DNA of 64,000 nt from Pleodorina starrii (taxonomy: Eukaryota > Chlorophyta > Chlorophyceae > Chlamydomonadales > Volvocaceae). Location of the stretch: assembly GCA_030267565.1 (NCBI GenBank), contig BRXU01000021.1, positions 2,450,501 through 2,514,500 of the forward strand, in the 5' to 3' direction. The translations under genes were made by a program, and so were the position numbers. This document shows, piece after piece, positions 11,151-22,750 of the stretch. Position 1 is the first letter of the stretch. Each line of letters opens with the position of its first letter. Below the pieces are notes generated by a model. That model saw only the letters and a program-made list of their open reading frames with translations. It was not told the origin of the DNA and did no database searches.

Positions 11151-12280
11151 GGGTGTCCCCTCACCGGGATAACCGACCGACCGATGCACTGCCTGCAGTA
11201 GGTTTGGGACTGAGGGTGTGTGACAGCTGCAGTGCACACGGCCCGCCCCTCTCCCCTCCACCCGGGTTCCATCTGCCCTGCTGGTGTGCATGGTGCAGTC
11301 GCCGCCCCCTGGACTCGGGATGGACGGGGGCACCACCCGGATCAAGACAAGACGATATGCCATCCTGCAGTGATGGGACGCGGGGACAGACCCCCCCGCC
11401 CCTTTGGTAGGGTGCCCGCCAAGCGCCAACCCCCCTCTCACCCGGCCAGCTCCAGCTTTCAACCCTCAGTCCACCCCTCAAAAGCCGCCACCGCCGCCGC
11501 TCGCGAGTCGCAGCTTGCGGCAGTCCCCCCTCCTTGCGCACACTCCCGCACCAGTCAAGTGCTCAAGCACTCGCCCAGGCGCACACACGCACACACACGC
11601 ATACACACACAGACACGGGTACGCGAGGCCGCACACAGACGGACCCGAGAGAGCCGAGCAGCCGCGACAACGTTCTTCGTTGCCTCGTCTCTGCCGTGGC
11701 GCCGCATCCACACCCGTGTCACCAGCTCTGTAGACGCGTCCCCCCCCTAAGCGCTGTGACTCATGTGGGTCACATTGAGCGCTCGAGATACGCGCCCCCT
11801 CTCACCACCTCAACTCGCGTCAGATGGAATCGAATCAGCGAACGCCATCTTCCTCCTCCATGTGGGTGGGTGGGTCCACCGTTCGCAGCGCTACTCCGCA
11901 CATGCGGACGCGCGTCCACTCCGAACCGCTACCCCCTCCCTCCCCCTCCCGCCCCGCTGCCGCTGCGCTGCGTCGTCGCCCCACCTATACCGGTAACGCC
12001 CAATCTGTGGCCCGCTTCGTTGGGGCTGCCCGGAGCTGCCCACAGCTCCTCCCTCTCCGCGTTCCGTCTTCCGTTTCCCGCGTTTTTCCGCGCGTGTTCA
12101 TGAAGCCCTCAAGTACCCACCCGGCTTCCCCCCCGGATGTCTTCAGCTCAGCCGCTCGCGGGGGCGGGTCAGGCAAGGTACGGCAGCCGGCTCACAAGGT
12201 ACGGATTGACCAAGCCCATGGACCATCACCCTGGACCCCTCTCCCCTCCTCCGCTCACTCCGCTGTTGGCTGCTCGTCAA

Positions 12281-12380
12281 GATCCAGTCAGGATCCGGTC
12301 AAGACTCAATCGAGATCCAGTCAATCATTAAGATCCAGTCAAGGATCAGGTCAAAGATGCGGTCAAGATGCAGTCCATCA
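12281..12380. repeat. Degenerate ~11-bp repeat at the aminopeptidase 3' end
   Basis: AGATCCAGTCA-like units recur about eight times with single-base changes, running up to the aminopeptidase stop codon and probably lying in its 3' UTR. Confidence 0.7.
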
Positions 12381-15300
12381 GTCCAGTTTTGTCATGATCT
12401 CCGCCCCTGCCTCGGTGATGAGCAGTGTGTGTTCAAATTGGGCCGCCAGTCCGCGGTCCTTGGTCACAACCGTCCAGTTGTCCCGCCACGTATCGCACTT
12501 GGTGCCACCCTTTGTTTTGAGGGGGGGGAGGGGGGAGAGGGAAAGAGGAGAGTGAGGGAAAGGGGCGAGCGGGGAGGCGAGGAGAGAGGTGGGTGGGTGA
12601 AGACCGGGGGGTTGGGCGAGGGGTTGCGGTTGCGCCGTGCCGCGCTCAGTTGGCAAGAAACCACACACACACACACACCCGGCCGGACCCGGCCCCAGAC
12701 CCTAATACCCCGCATCCCCACACGCACCAAGTCACCAACCCCCCTTTTTTTCTGGGGCAAGAGATAAGGCCCACCTCCAATCCCCCCCCATCTCCACGCA
12801 CCCCCCGCCCCCCTTCCGCACGGACCCCGGCCCCGGCCTATACGGATGGATACCCCCCCCCCCTTTCCGCACCTGCACGATCATGGGCTCGATGGTGAAC
12901 GTCTCCCCCAGCTGCATCACCCCCGACTGACTGTTCTTGTAGTGGAAGATGGTGGGGTGGGAGTGGAAGGACTGACCCACGCCGTGACCCACATAGTCCC
13001 GGATCACGCCGTACTTGTGCTTGTCGGCGATGGTCTGGAGGACCATGGGCGTGACCCGTGGGTCGGTGGGAGGGGGGTGTCGGGGCGGAGGGCTTAGGGG
13101 CTTAGGGGCGCCGGCCTAGGTGCCGAGAATGAGATGTATTCATCAGCGAAATGCATCGATATCCCATATCGTCATGGTTTTTCCAAGCAAGCAAGCAGTC
13201 ATTCGGAAACCCTCCCGGCCCCCCCCCCCCCACACGCGCGCGGCCAGGCTCTGGAAATCTTCGGGAAGCCATTGCCGAAATAACCACCAACCACCAACCC
13301 CCGCCTCCAACCGTCGGTCGGGGTGCCCCCATGCCCCCAGCAAACATACTTTCACACTTCCCCATTCCCTTCTCCCACTACCACCACCACCACCACTATT
13401 ACCCCACCACCACCACTCCCAAGCAGCCCAACCCCTGCCGCCTCCCCCCCCCCGGCCCCCCCAACCGCAGTGCGCACCTGGATGGTCTTTCCGATCACAT
13501 TGTACGGCACCCCCGGACCGCACTTTTTGATTGCCTCCTCCAGGCACTGCTGCGTCACCTCAACCAACTGCCGGGCCGCGGGATCCACCTCACCTGCGGA
13601 GGGGGGGGTGGAGGGGAGGGGTGGAGGGGAGGGGTGGAGGGGGGGAGGGAGCGGAGGGAAGAAACGGCGGGGTTGGGGTTGGGGGAAGGATAGTGGGGAG
13701 GTGTAGGGGGCGGAGGTTTCATCACTGTTCTGGAGAGTTACTTAGGATTTGGGCTGGGGATGCGGTGGGAGGCGAGCGGGGCGGGTGTGGGTGTGGGTGT
13801 GGGTGGGTCATGAAGTAGGCGCTGGCAGCTTCCTGTGGTGAGTATTGCTCCCGGCTTCCGGGTCCGCTCGCTGACGCCGTCTCCGTCCCTTTTCTGCAGT
13901 ATCTCTTTCTCTTGTCACCCCACCCCCCCCCAACCAGGACCCGCCCCCCCAACCCCAACCCCCCCACCCCCCACCCACCCACGAAGAACATCCTGCTGGT
14001 GTCTCCGTGGTATCCATCCAGGTACACGGTGACATCGATGTTGAGGATGTCCCCCTCCTCCAGAGGCCGGTCGTCCGGGATGCCGTGACACACGCACTCG
14101 TTGACGGAGGTGCACACGGACTTGGGGAACTTGCCTGAGGTTGGGGGGGGGAAATGAGGCCGGGGGTAGTGGGGAGGGGGAGGGATAATGACTAAATAGG
14201 TGTGCCTGGCAGGTGCTGCAAGATGAAGGGCTGGTCCCTTGGCTGATGTCGCCTCCGCTCGTTTGCTGCGGCTGATCACCCCCGCTCCCCACTCCCCGGC
14301 CCCCCCACCCCACCCCCACCGTAGTTCAGCGGCGAAGGGTAGGCTCCGTTTTCCACAATCATGGCGTGCACCGCCTTGTCGATCTCATCGGTGGTGATCC
14401 CCGGTCGAACCAGGCTGCCAGCGTACTCGAGGACGCGAGCGGCCAGGCGGCCGGAGGCGCGCATGCGCCGCTTGCCCTGTGCTCCGGAACCATTGGGGGG
14501 CGGGCGGGGGGAGGCGGGGGAGTGGGGGGGAGGAGGGAGAGGGAGCCACCCGCTTGGCACCCCGTGCGCTTGCGCGGAGCAATCCCCAGGTCAGGTGAAA
14601 TCAGGTCAGGTCAGGTGAGGTGAGGCCAGGCTGAGCCCCAAGGGTTCCACGTCACGGTCCCGCCCCTCCCCCCATACACACATACACACAAAAACACACG
14701 TCACGTCCCGATGTGTCCCGCGGGCAACCCCACCCAACCCCCCAACCCCCAGCCCCCCCCCCTTCAGCCTCCCCCCCCAGCTTGATCAACAACGTCCGCA
14801 GTGACTCATTGTTTTATAAAGGAGCATATCACTCCCTGACCCGCCCCACCTCCTCTCCGTGGACCTGGCTGCGGTCCGCCCAGGGAGGGAAGTCCCCCCG
14901 GTCAGCATAGGGCGGCTTGCGGATGTGGGCGGGCACCGACAGCTTGGGGGCCACCTTGCCCGGCTTGAGGGGGGGGCGGTTGTGGCTGCGGAGGGGTGGG
15001 AAGGGTGGGGAGGGTGGGGGGCGGAGTGGGGAGTAGGAGGAAGGGGGTGACGGCTTGCGGTGCGGGAGAGGTGGAGGTTTGGATTATGGCCCGAGCTGGC
15101 CACAGGCTGAGTGCGTGTAGGGCGTGTGTGTGCCGTGTGTGTGTGTGTGGTGTGTGTGCCGTGTGTGTGTGTGGGGGGGTGTGGTTAGCCTCCCCATGCT
15201 GGCCATCTGCTGTAATGAGAAAATCCGATGGCCTAACAACTCGGGGGCCGATTGAGCGGGCCAGTGGCCAGCCGGCCCCCTCTGTGGACGGTCCCCCCAG

Positions 15301-15503
15301 CCTCCCCCAGACCGGCTGCAAGCCGGACCGCCGACGTGTGGGGGCGAGCCGCAAACTCACAGCGGCTTCGGCGTTGCGAAACCTAGGCCAAAGCCCTTGG
15401 CCAGGTTCCAGAACTGTCGGTTGGCCGCGAGCCGCGGAGGGTGCCGCACAACCATCGCCGCTCGCCGCAGCGACGCCAGACCAGCAGCTCCGCACATCGC
15501 CAT
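12378..15503 (-). CDS. Methionine aminopeptidase type 1, probably plastid or mitochondrial
   Basis: Removes initiator Met from nascent proteins. Seven exons: 15361-15503, 14850-14985, 14320-14476, 13979-14134, 13478-13593, 12873-13034 and 12378-12509; all junctions are in phase, giving 333 aa. An in-frame TAA lies just upstream of the first ATG. The N-terminal ~48 residues ([17 protein letters not shown]) look like an organellar targeting peptide, and there is no zinc-finger extension as in cytosolic MAP1[14 protein letters not shown] and HIRKPPYAD then match plant organellar MAP1. The active-site set is intact: CHGIPDD (His), [16 protein letters not shown] (two Asp), VGHGVG (His), TIEPM (Glu) and AQFEHTLL (Glu). 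Introns 2, 4 and 6 hold dispersed repeats A, B and D. The gene diverges from CGLD27 400 bp away. Confidence 0.95.
12829..12858 (+). repeat. Intron repeat family D, copy in aminopeptidase intron 6
   Basis: CCCCGGCCTATACGGATGGA followed by a C-run. Same core as copies in the helicase genes, with two changes. Confidence 0.55.
13864..13921 (+). repeat. Intron repeat family B, copy in aminopeptidase intron 4
   Basis: CCGCTCGCTGACGCCGTCTC, then CTGCAGTATCTCTTTCTCTT and CACCCC, the same order as in the HET-gene and helicase copies. Confidence 0.65.
14781..14840 (-). repeat. Intron repeat family A, copy in aminopeptidase intron 2
   Basis: Reverse strand reads CAGGGAGTGATATGCTCCTT, then TATAAAACAATGAGTCACTG and CGGACGTTGTTGATC. 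This is one of the longest copies of the family. Confidence 0.8.
15119..15178. repeat. TG microsatellite in aminopeptidase intron 1
   Basis: Interrupted GTGTGTG runs separated by GTGCC, ending in a G-run. Confidence 0.85.
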
Positions 15504-15902
15504 GAAGGGCGCTTAGCCTGGATCACTGACGTTGCGCAACTGTAACAAAAGGAGTTGGACGTTTGGTACTTTGGCCTCACAACCTACTAATCGGCACGTT
15601 CCAATAAACGGGGAATAAGTTTTAGTTTCACTTCAACTATAATTGCCTTATTATTAAGATGCCACATAGCACGCACAAATTGGGTGGTGACAGCGGTAGT
15701 CCGGAGTGTCGTCGCTTTCATAGCTCCAGAACCAACACTCATGTCCTCCACACGCCACCACGTTCGCATTCTGATGGTCGCCTTTTGTACAGCTTTTACA
15801 AGACAAAACAAATGCAGTCCTGGACGCGGTAGGCGCTCCGGTCTCCGCAAAGCGACCCCAACCATCCCCGCTGTTGGAGCTGCCTCTGCGGGAAGCGCCC
15901 GA
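15504..15902. promoter_or_regulatory. Shared divergent promoter region
   Basis: The aminopeptidase (-) and CGLD27 (+) start codons face away from each other across 400 bases, so both promoters must fit here unless CGLD27 starts at the upstream in-frame ATGs at 15741 or 15774. No TATA box is obvious. Confidence 0.5.
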
Positions 15903-18747
15903 ATGCAGCAAGCAATGCAACATCGCTGCGTCGGGCGCCTTGGGCAGTCCATGGCGCCCCGGCTGGTCTCCCGGCCACCGACAGTGGGACGAGTGGTCAT
16001 TGCGCGCGGTAGCCCAGAGAAGAGCAGCACCGACGAGATGAAGGGCGGACTGGACCCCTATCTGGAGGTAGCTGTTCCCAAAGACCAGCGGCCTGTGAAC
16101 CAGCTGGCGGAGCTGAAGCAGGACCCGCTCTACAGCTGGTGAGCTTGTGTCTGGCGGATGGCGTATGAGTTGGGCTTCGCGCACGCGAGCGCTGGCGCCT
16201 ATCGCGGCGCCAGGGCCTCCAAGCTTACTGAGTGGGCCATTCGCACCAAAGGGCGCCTTAAGGGGCCTAGCTCGCGGGCAACCAACCAACCGCGGTGGTT
16301 GGGTCGAAGGTCCGTTGGAGGTCCCCCCATGGAGCCCTCGCTCGGGGACCCCCTCCCCCAAACGGCAAGCCGCCCCGGGGGGCCGCCAGCCCCGCCCCCG
16401 GCGGACCGTCTTTCCCCGGGGTGATGTCTATAGCCAAGGGCTTGTTGCCGCTACGGGTATATCAACGGTAGCGAGTGAGACGGCAGCAGCAGCGGCCGCG
16501 ACAGCAGTGTTGGTGCAGACCGGCCGGGGAGGATGGGGGTGGATTGGGGGAGGATGCGGGTGGATAGGTCCACGCTTGAGAGACGGAATGGGGAACTGGG
16601 ATGGGGAGGGGCCGTTGTTGGCGCTCTGTCCCGACACTCCTGACACAGCCAGTCGGTCAGTCGGCGGAGGTGGCTACTCCAGGGGAGGGGGGAGGGGGGC
16701 TGCCCCCAGCGCCGCCGAGCCGGGCGTATGACCGGAGGGCCCCCCGAGTCCCCCGCCCCTTTGCAGCAATCGCAGTCGGCCCCGGGGGGGGGGCCGTTCA
16801 AACACTCCACTGAGCGATCGATCGCCTGTGCCGAGTGCGCCCTCCGCCTCACCCGCCTCACCCGCCGCCTCCGACGCGTCCGCCCCTTCACCTGCTCCTG
16901 TACCGCCTCCCCCTCCCCTCCCTGAGATCCGTCTCCTTCCCGGCCGCCTGCCGCAGGGGCTCTCTGGAGCAGGGGGAGTACTTGAAGCGGCTGGCGGGGG
17001 TGTACGCCTTCTTCTTCGCTTTCATTGGGGGGCCCATCGCCTACCAGACGTTTGAACCCACGGAGCAGGTCGGGGCGGGGATGGGGACGGAGGGGGCCGG
17101 GGATGGACGGGCCGGGGCCGGGGACGGAGAGGGACGAGGGCCGGAGGGACCTGGGGAGGGCTGGGCCGGCGGGTGGGGGGGCGGGTGCGAGCGGGCTGGG
17201 GCGGGCGGCGCAACCTCATGGCCGCAACGCAAGTTCCTGCAGGGTGGCCATTCAGTTGCAGCTGCCCAACCGCCGTCCCTCCCAAATTCCACCCCACACG
17301 ATCCCCTCGCCGACTGCTTTCGCCCCTCCCCCAACCCCCCCCCCCCCAAACAAACACACCCCAAAAACACGCTCCCAGCCCCTGGAGTGGTTCCTGAGCG
17401 GCACCACGGGGGCACTGGTGGTGGTGGCGGTGGTGGTCATTCGGATCTACCTGGGCTGGAGCTACGTGGGGGAGAGGCTGCTGTCAGCGGCGGTGCCGTA
17501 CGAGGAGACGGGATGGTGGGTACGCGTCGCGTCGTTGCGCCGCCGCCGCCGCAGCCCCTCTTTGCGCCCCGGCGTTGAGCTGACCGGCAGCCCATCAAAG
17601 CGCTCCTGGCTCGGCCAGTTGCGCAGCTCATGCAGCGGCAGCAGGCGCAGAAGCAGCGGCTTGCGGCTCGGCCGGCCGCGTCAGGCCGCGAGGCGGTTGG
17701 GGCACGTCTTCCTTCTGCCGCTGTGCTTGCTCACTGGGTGCAGTCCGTCGGTCGGCGTTTTGGGGGTGTCGGGTGCGGCATTGAGGCGGCGACGCGGGGA
17801 TTCCAGCTTTCTTGGTGGGGGTGGGGGTGGGGATGGCCTTCACCTTCCGTGCGTGCGCGTCTTCCCACCTGCGTTTTCCCCGCGTGCGCCTCCCTTCCCT
17901 GCGCCTGCCTTCCCCTCCCCTCCCCGCAGGTACGACGGTGAGATGTTTGTGAAGCCCCCCGAGGTGCTGATGCGCGACCGGCTGCTGGGCACCTACGAAG
18001 TGAAGCCGGTGCTGGCCAAGCTGCGGAGCACGTTGCTGGGCAGTGCGGGGGTGCTGCTGGCCACATCGGTGCTGCTGTTCGGACTCATACGCGCGGGATC
18101 GGACGCGGACGGCATGTACGGTGAGAGCTGGGCAGCGGGCAGGCGGGGAAGCGGGGGAGGCGGGGGGGGGAGGAGGAGGGGAGAAGGGGGATGGGGAGAA
18201 GGTGGTGGAGGTGAAAGCGGGGGAGACGGGAGGAGTGAATGCGGGGAGAGGGGCTGGAGGGGGGTCTCACTGATGAGGGAAGAAATGGGAGGTGGGCGGG
18301 AGTTGGGGAAGGGCGAGGGCGGGAGCGGCGGGGCCCGCGGTTTTGATTTCGGCCTTTTATCCCTCACTCCCTCTCCAGGGGGGGGCCAGGCCTGGACGCC
18401 GACCCGGACCCAGATGCAACCAAGCCCTCCCCTTCCGTCCCTCTCTCAGGTCTCAGCCCTTCCCTTTCCCTCCCCCCTTAACCTCCTCTCTCCCCTCCCC
18501 TCCCTCTACCCCTCCTCCCTCCCCCCCCCCCTCGGGCTCAGGCCGAGGCGCCGCCCGGGTGCCCCGCCAGGTGCTGGCCGACGGCGTGTTGTATTCCTCC
18601 CGCGTCACCGATCTGAACCAGCTGGCCACAGACGACGAGGCGGCGGCTGCGGAGGCGGAGGCGCAGGGCTCCGTACCCGGGTACTGCGGGGACCGGGCGC
18701 TGAGGGCGTTCGCGGGGGGGCAGTACTGCAGCAAGTTCGATCGCTAG
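15903..18747 (+). CDS. CGLD27: CGLD27/DUF1230 family plastid membrane protein
   Basis: Five exons, 15903-16138, 16957-17068, 17379-17515, 17930-18120 and 18542-18747, join in phase to give 293 aa. The core follows plant CGLD27: VAVPKDQRPVNQLAEL and LYSWGSLEQGEYLKRLAG, then RIYLGWSYVGERLLSAAVPY, EETGWYDGEMFVKPPEVL and MRDRLLGTYEVKPVLAKLRS. Three membrane segments are visible (about 93-110, 127-145 and 197-214). The family is plastid-targeted, restricted to plants, green algae and diatoms, and its plant member is linked to iron-deficiency responses; the molecular role is not settled. Start choice: MQQAMQHRC at 15903 gives a typical algal transit peptide, but the frame is open upstream with ATGs at 15741 and 15774. 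The Ala/Glu-rich tail after residue 227 is less conserved. Confidence 0.93.
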
Positions 18748-19977
18748 GTTATGTACAGATAATGTACGACGGATGTCCGGCGGATGTACTGGTACTGGAG
18801 GCGGAGTTCTGGAGGGAGGGCAGAAGGTGGTGGGGGTGGGGGTGAGGAGGTTCGGCCGTGGCGGGGAGGAGGAGCGGGGGGCGGGGGGGGCAGCGGTCTC
18901 CGCATCCTCCGATCCTGGGGGGGATCAGTGGAATACATAATAAGGGTTGGCGATTGTGTGGTGTTGTGGGAGGGGGTTGTAACACGGGAAGGCGGGCAGT
19001 GTGGTGGTGGTGTCGCATGCGCTGTGTTGAGGGAGGCACGGCGATGCGGCGGCTGGGTGGATGGGGGACGGTGCGTCACGTTGCGTCGCGTGGTGTTGCG
19101 ACAAATCCGTCGAGTGCCGAAGGTGGTTGGTTGGTTCTCGTTCGTTGCTGCGGTTGCCACGTTACGGCCACACATGCCAAGGATGATGTGCCCCAAAAGT
19201 CGACGCTGCGCAGCAGGACTGTGTGCCGCCCTGCTGCTGGGGGTGTTGGCATGACTGGTTGGCATGACTGGTTGGCGATACGAGGTGGTTGGGGGACCAC
19301 AGTTGGGCACGGTGATTGGATGCGACCATTTTTGGGCTTCGTTCGGCCGTTTTGGGACGGGCATTGGCGCAGGCTGCTGTGACGGGGATGTCAAGGGGGC
19401 AGGGGTGAAGAGCGACGGCCGTTTTTAAAACGTGGGCGCGGCCAGTTTGCGGTGTTGCAAACGCATCGGCACGCTGTTGGGTGGAGGAAGGGGATGCATT
19501 AAACGGAGCCTGTCTGTGTGGCGCTGCTTTGCTAGATACATTTTGCTATGGCTGGAGATGTTTTGCCGCCTATGCCGCTGAGCTCACTCTTGCTGCCGTG
19601 TGCGGCCCGATTGCGCAGGGGCGCGGCCATGTACGGTGCCGGGTGCGTGTTGGCCCCGGCTGCGGAGACGGCAATAGATGAATGACAAAGCGCTGGCTAG
19701 TTCTGTGGTTGTGTGACGACTGTCACGACCCACATAACAGAAACCGATCAAATGTAAATCGGCAAAGAACGGAATTGTAACTGTGTCGTTATACGACAAT
19801 ACATGTCCTCGCCAAGGGGCAGCACAGTGACACACGTAATGTTTTGTGAACTACGTGAACGCTTTAAAATAAAGTCCGACTTGAAGTCTGAGTATTTGAC
19901 ACGCTTCCCGGACAGCTTCAGACTCCGAGTTAGGGCAACTGTTCTAGAGGCTCAATTCACCTTACAAGCACGGAAAC
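18748..19977. other. Intergenic between CGLD27 and FOR20
   Basis: CGLD27 3' UTR followed by the FOR20 promoter region, which turns AT-richer from about 19700. No gene is supported. Confidence 0.5.
18978..18982 (+). terminator. TGTAA poly(A) signal of CGLD27
   Basis: TGTAA in GGGGTTGTAACACG, 231 bases past the stop; the first match downstream. Confidence 0.55.
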
Positions 19978-20751
19978 ATGGCAACTGTAGAGGATCTGAA
20001 GAACGGTACGCACGCCGGGTCGATGTCTTGTTATCGCTTCCTAGTCGAACGCTGCTTTGTGACCTTTTGCAGCCCTCCGAGAAAACTTGGACCGAAACGG
20101 AAAGCTCAGAAAGCTCAAAGCTCAAATGCGGGCGGATGTCTTCGCTGCGCTGAACACGAGCACCGAGGTGGGCAGGCGAGCTGTCCCAAGCAGAGGAAAC
20201 GTCGACGCACTAACCAACCTAATTGAGTCCATTTCAACAGGCGGACCAGAAAGCCATGCCCCAGCTTTCAAGCGAGAACCTCTTGATAAACGAGCTCATC
20301 CGGGAGTACCTGGTGCGATGCCGAAATGTTTCATGCTTGAAGGATTTTTCGCCTGCGGTCCTTCGCTCACGACAATCGTTTGCTTGTAGATATACAACCA
20401 GTACCGAGGAACTGTTTCGGTGTTCATACCAGGTACAGTCTGCAAATGTCCGTTGGGGAAACCCTTAGCCTTCGCGTGGCTTGGACTGCCAAACTGTGCT
20501 CCCCGTCCCTCCCTCCCTTCCTACCGCAGAGTCGGGTCAACCGCCCGTGCGGCCATTTGACCGTGCATTCATGGCATCTCACTTGAGGCTGCCTGAGGGC
20601 CCCAACTCGACCCAGCTGTAAGTCCTCACTGCTGTAGGACTGCAGTTCGTAATCAAGGCTTTACGTATACCCATCCTATCCTAGGCCTCTCCTGTACTCC
20701 TTGGTCGAGGCGGCGGCGAAAGGGCGAACGCAGCCGCCGCAGGCGAAGTGA
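19978..20751 (+). CDS. CEP20: FOR20/CEP20 (FOPNL) centriolar/basal-body protein
   Basis: Six very short exons, 19978-20005, 20073-20167, 20241-20312, 20390-20432, 20530-20617 and 20685-20751, are all in phase and encode 130 aa. No single open frame reveals this gene. The spliced product begins MATVEDLKNALRENLDRNGK, continues KLKAQMRADVFAALN, then LSSENLLINELIREYL (LisH-type helix pair), YNQYRGTVSVFIPESGQPP, and ends LPLLYSLVEAAAKG. Human FOR20 has the same order: LKARIRAEVFNAL, HENLLINELIREYLEF, AESGQP, MPLLYGIL. The family is needed for centriole/basal-body function and ciliogenesis, so this implies a flagellated organism. Introns are short (67-97 nt), unlike the long G-rich introns elsewhere in the window. 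Confidence 0.93.
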
Positions 20752-21075
20752 GGGACAACGCAGCACGCATGCCGCTGGACTTCTGGGTATTAACGCCTTC
20801 GAGCGCTCGTCGTTCTCACGAGTGGCTGAGAAACGCAATTTTAGACCCCATGACCCAAAAAGAATGAGCTCACTATCTTCGATAGGCCCTCGGCTGGAAT
20901 CGGGTGGACCAAAAGGCCATGTGGCCGCGAGTTTCAGAGCCTTGACCCCGGGTTCGCTGGTTCCTGTCTGGCGGACGCGTGCTGTCTCCGCTGGCTGTGA
21001 TTTCCTTGTGCCTTGGTCGCCTCAGCTACAGCGCAAGGCCCACTGACTCAACCCTTCCGGGGGTATGGAGCCAAC

Positions 21076-21080
21076 TGTAA
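21076..21080 (+). terminator. TGTAA poly(A) signal of FOR20
   Basis: TGTAA in CCAACTGTAACATC, 324 bases after the stop. Confidence 0.6.
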
Positions 21081-21128
21081 CATCATAACAACAACCGCAA
21101 CAATGAGTACGATCTACAGGGTGCACGA

Positions 21129-21133
21129 TTACA
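21129..21133 (-). terminator. TGTAA signal of the converging membrane-protein gene
   Basis: TTACA on the + strand, 49 bases past the FOR20 signal. The two transcripts would end almost back to back without overlapping. Confidence 0.45.
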
Positions 21134-21601
21134 TAAATTGCAGCGACTTGATACCGGCCATACGGCGTTGGAACGCGGCAACGTTGTGAATGACCACCGC
21201 CCGTGACTTCGGGCAAAGCACGTACTTGGGCGTGGCGCCACTCCTACACCTTATGGAACATGCGACTACACGAAAGACCTCTCATCCTGCAGCCTTGACT
21301 GCAGGCTTTGCTGCACCCACACCAACTCAACATACCGCATCCGCCCGCACTCTACGTTCCGTACGCCGTCAACATTAGTGAAACACATGAAATCTATATG
21401 TACATGTCACGTATCGTCTAGTAATGCTCACGACAGTCAACACTTCCGTCGGTTGCAACGCTTATAAGTGGTTCAGTCAGCAAGCCAGTTTCCCGTGTCG
21501 TGAGGACATGCCCGCCAGGTGCCAGCAAACAGGGGCTCTTGCGTTGCACTCGGGGTCACATGTTAACGTGATGTTCGGTCACTCAAAGCCAACTAGTCCT
21601 G

Positions 21602-22750
21602 TCACCGCTGCCGACCCATGCCTCCGGGCCCGCCACGCGCTGCCTCGCTCTGCATGGCCTCGTAATTCCGGCGTCGCATGCTGCGCGCACGCAAGTTCTG
21701 CAGCGACTGCTCCACCTCCTCCTTGGACAGCACCTGCTTCGTTGCGAAGGGGTGGTTCTGCGGTAGGTCGATCTCCTCCAGCGACAGCTTGTGGTTTGCC
21801 CTGTGGAGAAGAGGTCGATAACAGCACATGGTGGGAAGCAGGTAGGGGACATACCGGAGCATAGGACCCAATCCCTGAGTAACCACTGGTCCGGTAGCCC
21901 TTAAGGGCAGCCCAAACGCGCCGCGCGCTTTGAGTATTACCCGCTTGCGCGGGTGTCTTGGGTTCCGCAAGGGATAAGAGAGGCTGCGCTTGAGTGTCGG
22001 GGAGCAGGCGCGGTGCTTAAAACCCTAATCCATACCCACGTCCTGTGACCATTACCCAAGTCGCCGCCTAGCCCCCCTTGAAGAACATCCAGATCCATGA
22101 TCTCACCTCTCCTTGCTGCGCCGCGCCCTAGCCGCCTCAATCTGGTCTGACGACAAGTCCTCAATGCGGACCGTGTTGACGTCTGAATCGACGGGACATG
22201 GGCACGAGATGTCGAGTTTGCCATTGTATATTCATTTGCGCATGTAATGCTACAGTGAATTCTCGGCTTATGAAGCGCTCCCGCACCTTTCATGACGTTC
22301 GCAAGGTACATGTTCACGCTGTAGCGAGCGGTGTTGTCGTCCAGCCTAAGTGAATCAGAGGTCTAGTTAATTACGGTTAGGGACACGAAGTGCAACCATT
22401 TCGCATTTTTCGAGTTCGGGTTGACCGAGCCCTTACCCCTTGTTTTTGAGCTTCTTGAACACCATCACGATGAGCCCCGCTGCTCCAATAACCGCAAGGG
22501 CGATAGCCGGCAAAGGCGGCCCTCCACGCGTCGCTGCTGGACTTGTGCTGGTCATAACGGGGTCAATGGCCACGATGGCGGTCTGCTGTTGGCGGGAGGC
22601 CGCAGCGCTGTTGGCGCCTCCTCCAAACTTAAAAGCCCAAAGGCGAACATCAAGTCGTGTTTGTTTCGCAGTGCATGGCAGAAGTGCAAGTCCGCGCTGG
22701 CCTTGACGGCACAACGTCGTCGTTCGGCAGGGAAGCAGCGTTGAAGTCAT
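21602..22750 (-). CDS. Unknown plastid-type single-pass membrane protein
   Basis: Four exons, 22437-22750, 22287-22345, 22107-22182 and 21602-21800, in phase, 215 aa. The N-terminus (MTSTLLPCRTTTLCRQGQRG) is basic and Ser/Thr-rich like an algal transit peptide. A hydrophobic helix lies at about 80-98 (LPAIALAVIGAAGLIVMVF), followed at once by KKLKNKG. The C-terminal half is hydrophilic and looks conserved in style: LDDNTARYSVNMYLANVMKD, then VRIEDLSSDQIEAARARRSK, and SLEEIDLPQNHPFATKQVLS. It probably sits in a plastid membrane with a stromal tail. I do not recognise the family, but the clean splice sites and protein-like exons make the gene itself convincing. Confidence 0.8.

Larger units (their letters stand above)
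9273..12377. other. 3' flank and intergenic region rich in simple repeats
   Basis: Contains the 3' end of the coiled-coil gene, three tandem-repeat tracts (listed separately) and the 3' flank of the methionine aminopeptidase gene on the other strand. No gene is supported. Confidence 0.5.
20752..21601. other. Convergent 3' regions
   Basis: Holds the two back-to-back 3' UTRs of FOR20 (+) and the membrane protein gene (-). No other gene is seen. Confidence 0.55.
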
